From positions 3,542,542 to 3,606,541 of the forward strand of contig NC_072451.1 of assembly GCF_027596085.1 (NCBI RefSeq): a DNA stretch of 64,000 nt, given 5' to 3'. Below are positions 23,879 through 64,000 of the stretch, piece after piece (the stretch's first letter is position 1; every line of letters begins with the position of its first letter). The translations under genes and the position numbers were made by a program. The DNA is from Anoplopoma fimbria. Lineage: Eukaryota; Chordata; Actinopteri; Perciformes; Anoplopomatidae. The notes beneath the pieces were generated by a model. It was not told where the DNA came from and ran no database searches. It worked only from the letters and a program-made list of their open reading frames with translations.

Positions 23879-26800
23879 TGCAACGAATATGTCCTTTAAT
23901 GTTTTGTGATTCTGTCTGGATGACGTTGGGTCACGATGGTTTCCTTCACATCATTGACTCTCTGTCTCTTGTTGTTGTAATGTAACGTGACACCATATTG
24001 GCAGATTGCCTCATTGTTGTTGCCGCTCATATTTCAGTCACTTCCTGTTCACTTTCCCCCTCGTCCAATCAGCCGCTTTATACTGACTCCTGGACCGACT
24101 CCAGGAAGCTTTGAACTGTGAAACCCAGAGCTCCCGATCATTACACCAAACATTAGTCTCCATTCACGTCCAAGAGCTTTGAGAATGTTCCAGTGGTTGA
24201 TGGTGTCGTGTGATCGTTTACATCACCCGTCGCTGTGGGCGGAGAGAATGATGGAGACTTTGAACCAGTTTAGAATAAATAAATGAACGCTCTCTGGAGG
24301 GTTGATGATTGGATTAGTGAGTGTGGCCTTTTTTTCAGACTGTAACTCTGTGATATATAAACAGAGTCTCCATACATTAACATGGGTCTAGTTGTTGAAA
24401 GAGTAGTGGTTATGAGGTATATTCGATTATTTATTAGTGTAATGCTATGGCCTGAAAATGGATGAATAAATCGATGAAATATATCGCAAGATTTTTATTT
24501 ATTTTTTCTTAAAAAGAAACCAGACTGGAAAAAAACTTAAATTTAAAATAAATAAATAGAAGAAAAACACTTTTTTGACACTTTTAACAAAAAAAAGAAT
24601 CATTCCTAACCTTGAATTTGAATTAATTGATAAAATCCTCAAACTGAAATCAAACTAGTTTTCGCCCGACACAGGAAAATTCATTTAGCATTAATAACAA
24701 ATATGTACAACAGTCAAATATTTGAAAGGGCTGCCTTTAAAACGTACCTTTAGACATTACCAACCTTATAAAAAAATTAAGTTTAATTAATAATTTGTCT
24801 TTTGTGATGGATTATGTCCCTAATAATCTGGTACATTGGTACATCTGTGATGCAGTATTTTTTTTTACGATAAATTAGTAATAATCTATCAAATCAGCCA
24901 ATAACTGCTGTTATGTTCTAAACACACTTTTTTCAATAAGTAACTTTAAAGCCCAGTCGTATTAAATGACTAATGGCTTCACTTGAAAAGCGTCCTTGAA
25001 GTTAACCACTTCCTGTTTTTCCGCTCTAGCTTTATAAGCTCCGTATAAAAGCACCAGGAGATGAAGGTCAGCAGACTTTCTGTTTCTCTGTAGTTCCTCA
25101 GATCTTCTCACTCGGAGCTGAATTCCATTTAACCTGTCTGGTTCACTAACACGCACTCAGCAGCCCCCCCGCCGCTCCGCACCCTAACGTGGCAGCTAAT
25201 TGCAGGATCCATAATGAACGCTTGAAAAAGCCGCCACTCCGGAAAGGTTGCCCCGGCAACAGGCCGTTGATACGAGGAGTAATGAAGCTGATTAATCTCC
25301 AGACCCCCGGGGGGGTTAGTCGAGAAATAAACTCTGGAGGTGTTAAGGTGTTGTTTGATTGGTCTGATAGGTCTTTACAGAGCTCCCAGGGTACCCTACA
25401 CCCTATGTAAACCATCTGAGCGGGGGCTCCTGGGAAATGAAGTCCCTAAAGTTTAGTTTTCTTAGTCTGATGAGGGAAAAGTGTTCTCACAGGTAATGAT
25501 GGTGGAGGGCGTAAACAATTTATGCAAGTTTGAAATAACAAGGTGGAATGTTTCTTTTGTTTCACACAACCTGCCATTAGATGTTTTTTGCACTGGAGAT
25601 TTAGACATTTTCTTCTATTTTGCTTCATTCAGATTGCAAAAAACAGCAGTGATTTTCTTTAGCGAAAATAATAGGTTTTGCCATTTGGACGCCACTCCCC
25701 CATGATGAAGTAGAAAAAGGAGTAAGAGCGTTCATGTTTTCATTAACGGCAGATTGGCGCCCATTCAAAATATATCACAGTAATGTTACATAGCTTGCTT
25801 AAACACAGTAAATTAACATTGTGTTTAGTTTGCATGGAGAAATTCAAATTCAACTGACATTTTTGATGCATTAAACATTCATGTTTTACTTAATTAACTA
25901 TATATTTAATTTTGTTTGATGCCAATCACTGAAGTTGAAGCATTTTTTCAAATTATTTGCCCTATTTCATGGTTTGTATCACACTTGTCTAAGATGTTAA
26001 GGTCTATTTATAAATGTCAGTTTGGGTGATATTTTTTGTTGCTAAGATGTATATATATATTAAGTTACAATCAAAATCAGCACCCTGAGTTTTAGTTTTC
26101 TTTCTATTCACATTTATTTATATTTATGGATCATGACCAAAAATTTGCAGGATATTTTGCGGAGAACTTTTAACTCAAAATCCATAATGATATTGTTTCT
26201 GCAAAAAACATTTAAAAGTAGTGCCCAGGTTCTGGAACGAAAATCTATTTCTAGACACTTATTTTTAGTTCACCTTGTGGCTTACTGGAAGAAAACATGA
26301 ATGCCTTTTAGTTTATTAAGAACACGGAGAAGTGGTTCACTTCAGCCTCTTGTGGTTGAAATGAGTATTACAACAACAAACCTTTATAAAAAATTAACCC
26401 CCCCAAAAAAAGGTGTTTCATAGATTAAAAAATAATAAAAAGGCACGATTTCGAAAATGCATCAACATCATTTTTTGTTAAGGCTCCCATACAATTGTTT
26501 TACATATGTATTACAGCAGTTCATGGCAAAATAACATAAAAAAAAATACAATTTTATAAAATTTTGGGATTTTATTTTTGTCATTTGCAAATGCATTTTT
26601 TTGGTGGCTTTGTTTGCAGACTAATTTGGAATTAAGTCGAAATATTGTTGTTTTCGAACATTTTTAATTTTCATGACAGGGTTTCCTATAAGTATTATGG
26701 CTCTATTTCAGCATCTTGGCCTTCCCGTGTTTTATTTTTTATTTTCAATGTTTGAGCTGCATGAAGTTGGGTCTCATTGATCGTCTGTCGGAGGAGCTGG

Positions 26801-27815
26801 AAGCTGATTTGACCTTTCTGTCTGCTGCCCCTTCAGGCACAAAAGCTCTGACATTTCACCAAAGACTCTGTTCTATCGATCAGGACGAGACATTCACAGA
26901 TCTGAGCACAGTTTGAACATTTTTACTGGTTTACTGGTGCTGTTAAAGAATTCTGCTCCAAGCGTGAAGTTACAAATGTAACCATAGCTCTATGATTTCT
27001 GAAGTCTTTTTATGTGTCTCAAAGTGAACTTTGTACTTTTTGTGAACTTGTATTTCATGAGCGTTGAGTACACAAAGATCTTGTCATGTTTTCAAAGATT
27101 GTTTTGGGTCTTCACGACAGAAATACAGGATTTTATCTGTAAAAAAAAAAGCAAAGATCTTCCGTTGCAATGAACTGTTTAGAGTGAGACCAGGATGATT
27201 GATACCATCGACCTTGGAGGAATAAAATCGTTCAAAACCTTGACTCTTTTATTTTTTACAAGTTTAATCAAATGTCAGTGAACACACCACGGTCAGACTA
27301 ATTATTGACCGGTCGGCTGCTCGCTAACCGTTCCCGCTTTAACTTATTCGCCTCACGCCGCCCAGCCTTGACAATGATGACTCATCACTTCTTATTGACT
27401 CACAGGCTGCAGCTGGTAAATACTAATTCATGCCGGTCAATAGGAGATGACCTCTCTGTCTTTCTCTGAATCCAGAGTGAATTTGGATTTGTCTCACAGC
27501 TTGACGTGAGTCAGAGGAAGAGAAGAGAAAAATAAATTTTGTCAGCCAGATCGTCATTTATCACATGAAAAGCGGTGATGTTGAGTTTGGAAGGTGAATA
27601 AGGTAAAAGTTAAAAGGTCCTTTTTGTTATTTTTTTTTTGCTGTCAAGCTTCCAAAGCGTTCTGTGTTGAGAATAAAACCTTAAAGGTTACATCTCTCAC
27701 TCTTTTATCTGAAGCATTTTTCTTTGGTCCAACCTGATGGCACCGCTTTATGACAGGAAGTCAGGAGGTCAGTGTGATTATTTGCTAACAGTCGTGTCTT
27801 TGTGGTGTTTTGCAG

Positions 27816-64000
<36,185 letters not shown>

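Overview
The window is vertebrate nuclear DNA, almost certainly from a spiny-rayed (percomorph-type) teleost. The signs are very long CA/TG microsatellites, fish-type interspersed repeats, LINE 3' tails ending in short TAATG units, small GT-AG exons in kilobase introns, and no operon or ribosome-binding structure. The species cannot be named from the sequence.

One protein-coding gene can be supported: the 5' half of an EFR3 homologue on the + strand, closest to EFR3A. Seven consecutive coding exons (27816-27892, 29971-30098, 31771-31921, 39794-39915, 43329-43478, 53720-53860, 63017-63095) join in frame through canonical GT-AG sites. They total 848 nt, about 282 codons, starting just after the initiator exon. 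The protein is the plasma-membrane anchor of the PI4KIIIalpha (PI4KA) complex with TTC7 and FAM126/hyccin. Its N-terminal cysteine cluster and a basic run are in the first of these exons. The rest of the gene lies beyond the right edge.

The initiator exon is not certain. The first exon seen needs a preceding exon that ends one base into a codon. Two candidates meet this: 630-654 near the left edge, and 19176-19302 behind a CpG-rich stretch with two inverted CCAAT boxes. The gene may use alternative first exons, or one or both may be chance.

Layout: 1-27815 is upstream sequence or intron 1, rich in microsatellites, minisatellites and interspersed repeats. 27816-31921 holds three exons with a TTAA-bounded MITE-like element 31 bp after the first donor. 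31922-43328 is two introns with AT-rich low-complexity DNA and a LINE 3' end that runs up to an exon. 43329-63095 is three more exons separated by introns of 10.2 and 9.2 kb. 63096-64000 is the start of the next intron.

The most interesting structures are: (a) a dispersed repeat, here called Repeat A, whose copies carry a near-consensus CTCF-type motif on both strands; (b) exon 43329-43478, which has a LINE tail in place of a polypyrimidine tract and a CA microsatellite directly after its donor, and whose skipping would keep frame; (c) two adjacent, nearly perfect hairpins at 6568-6764; (d) two phase-compatible candidate first exons. No RNA gene, CRISPR array, intact transposase or second gene was found.
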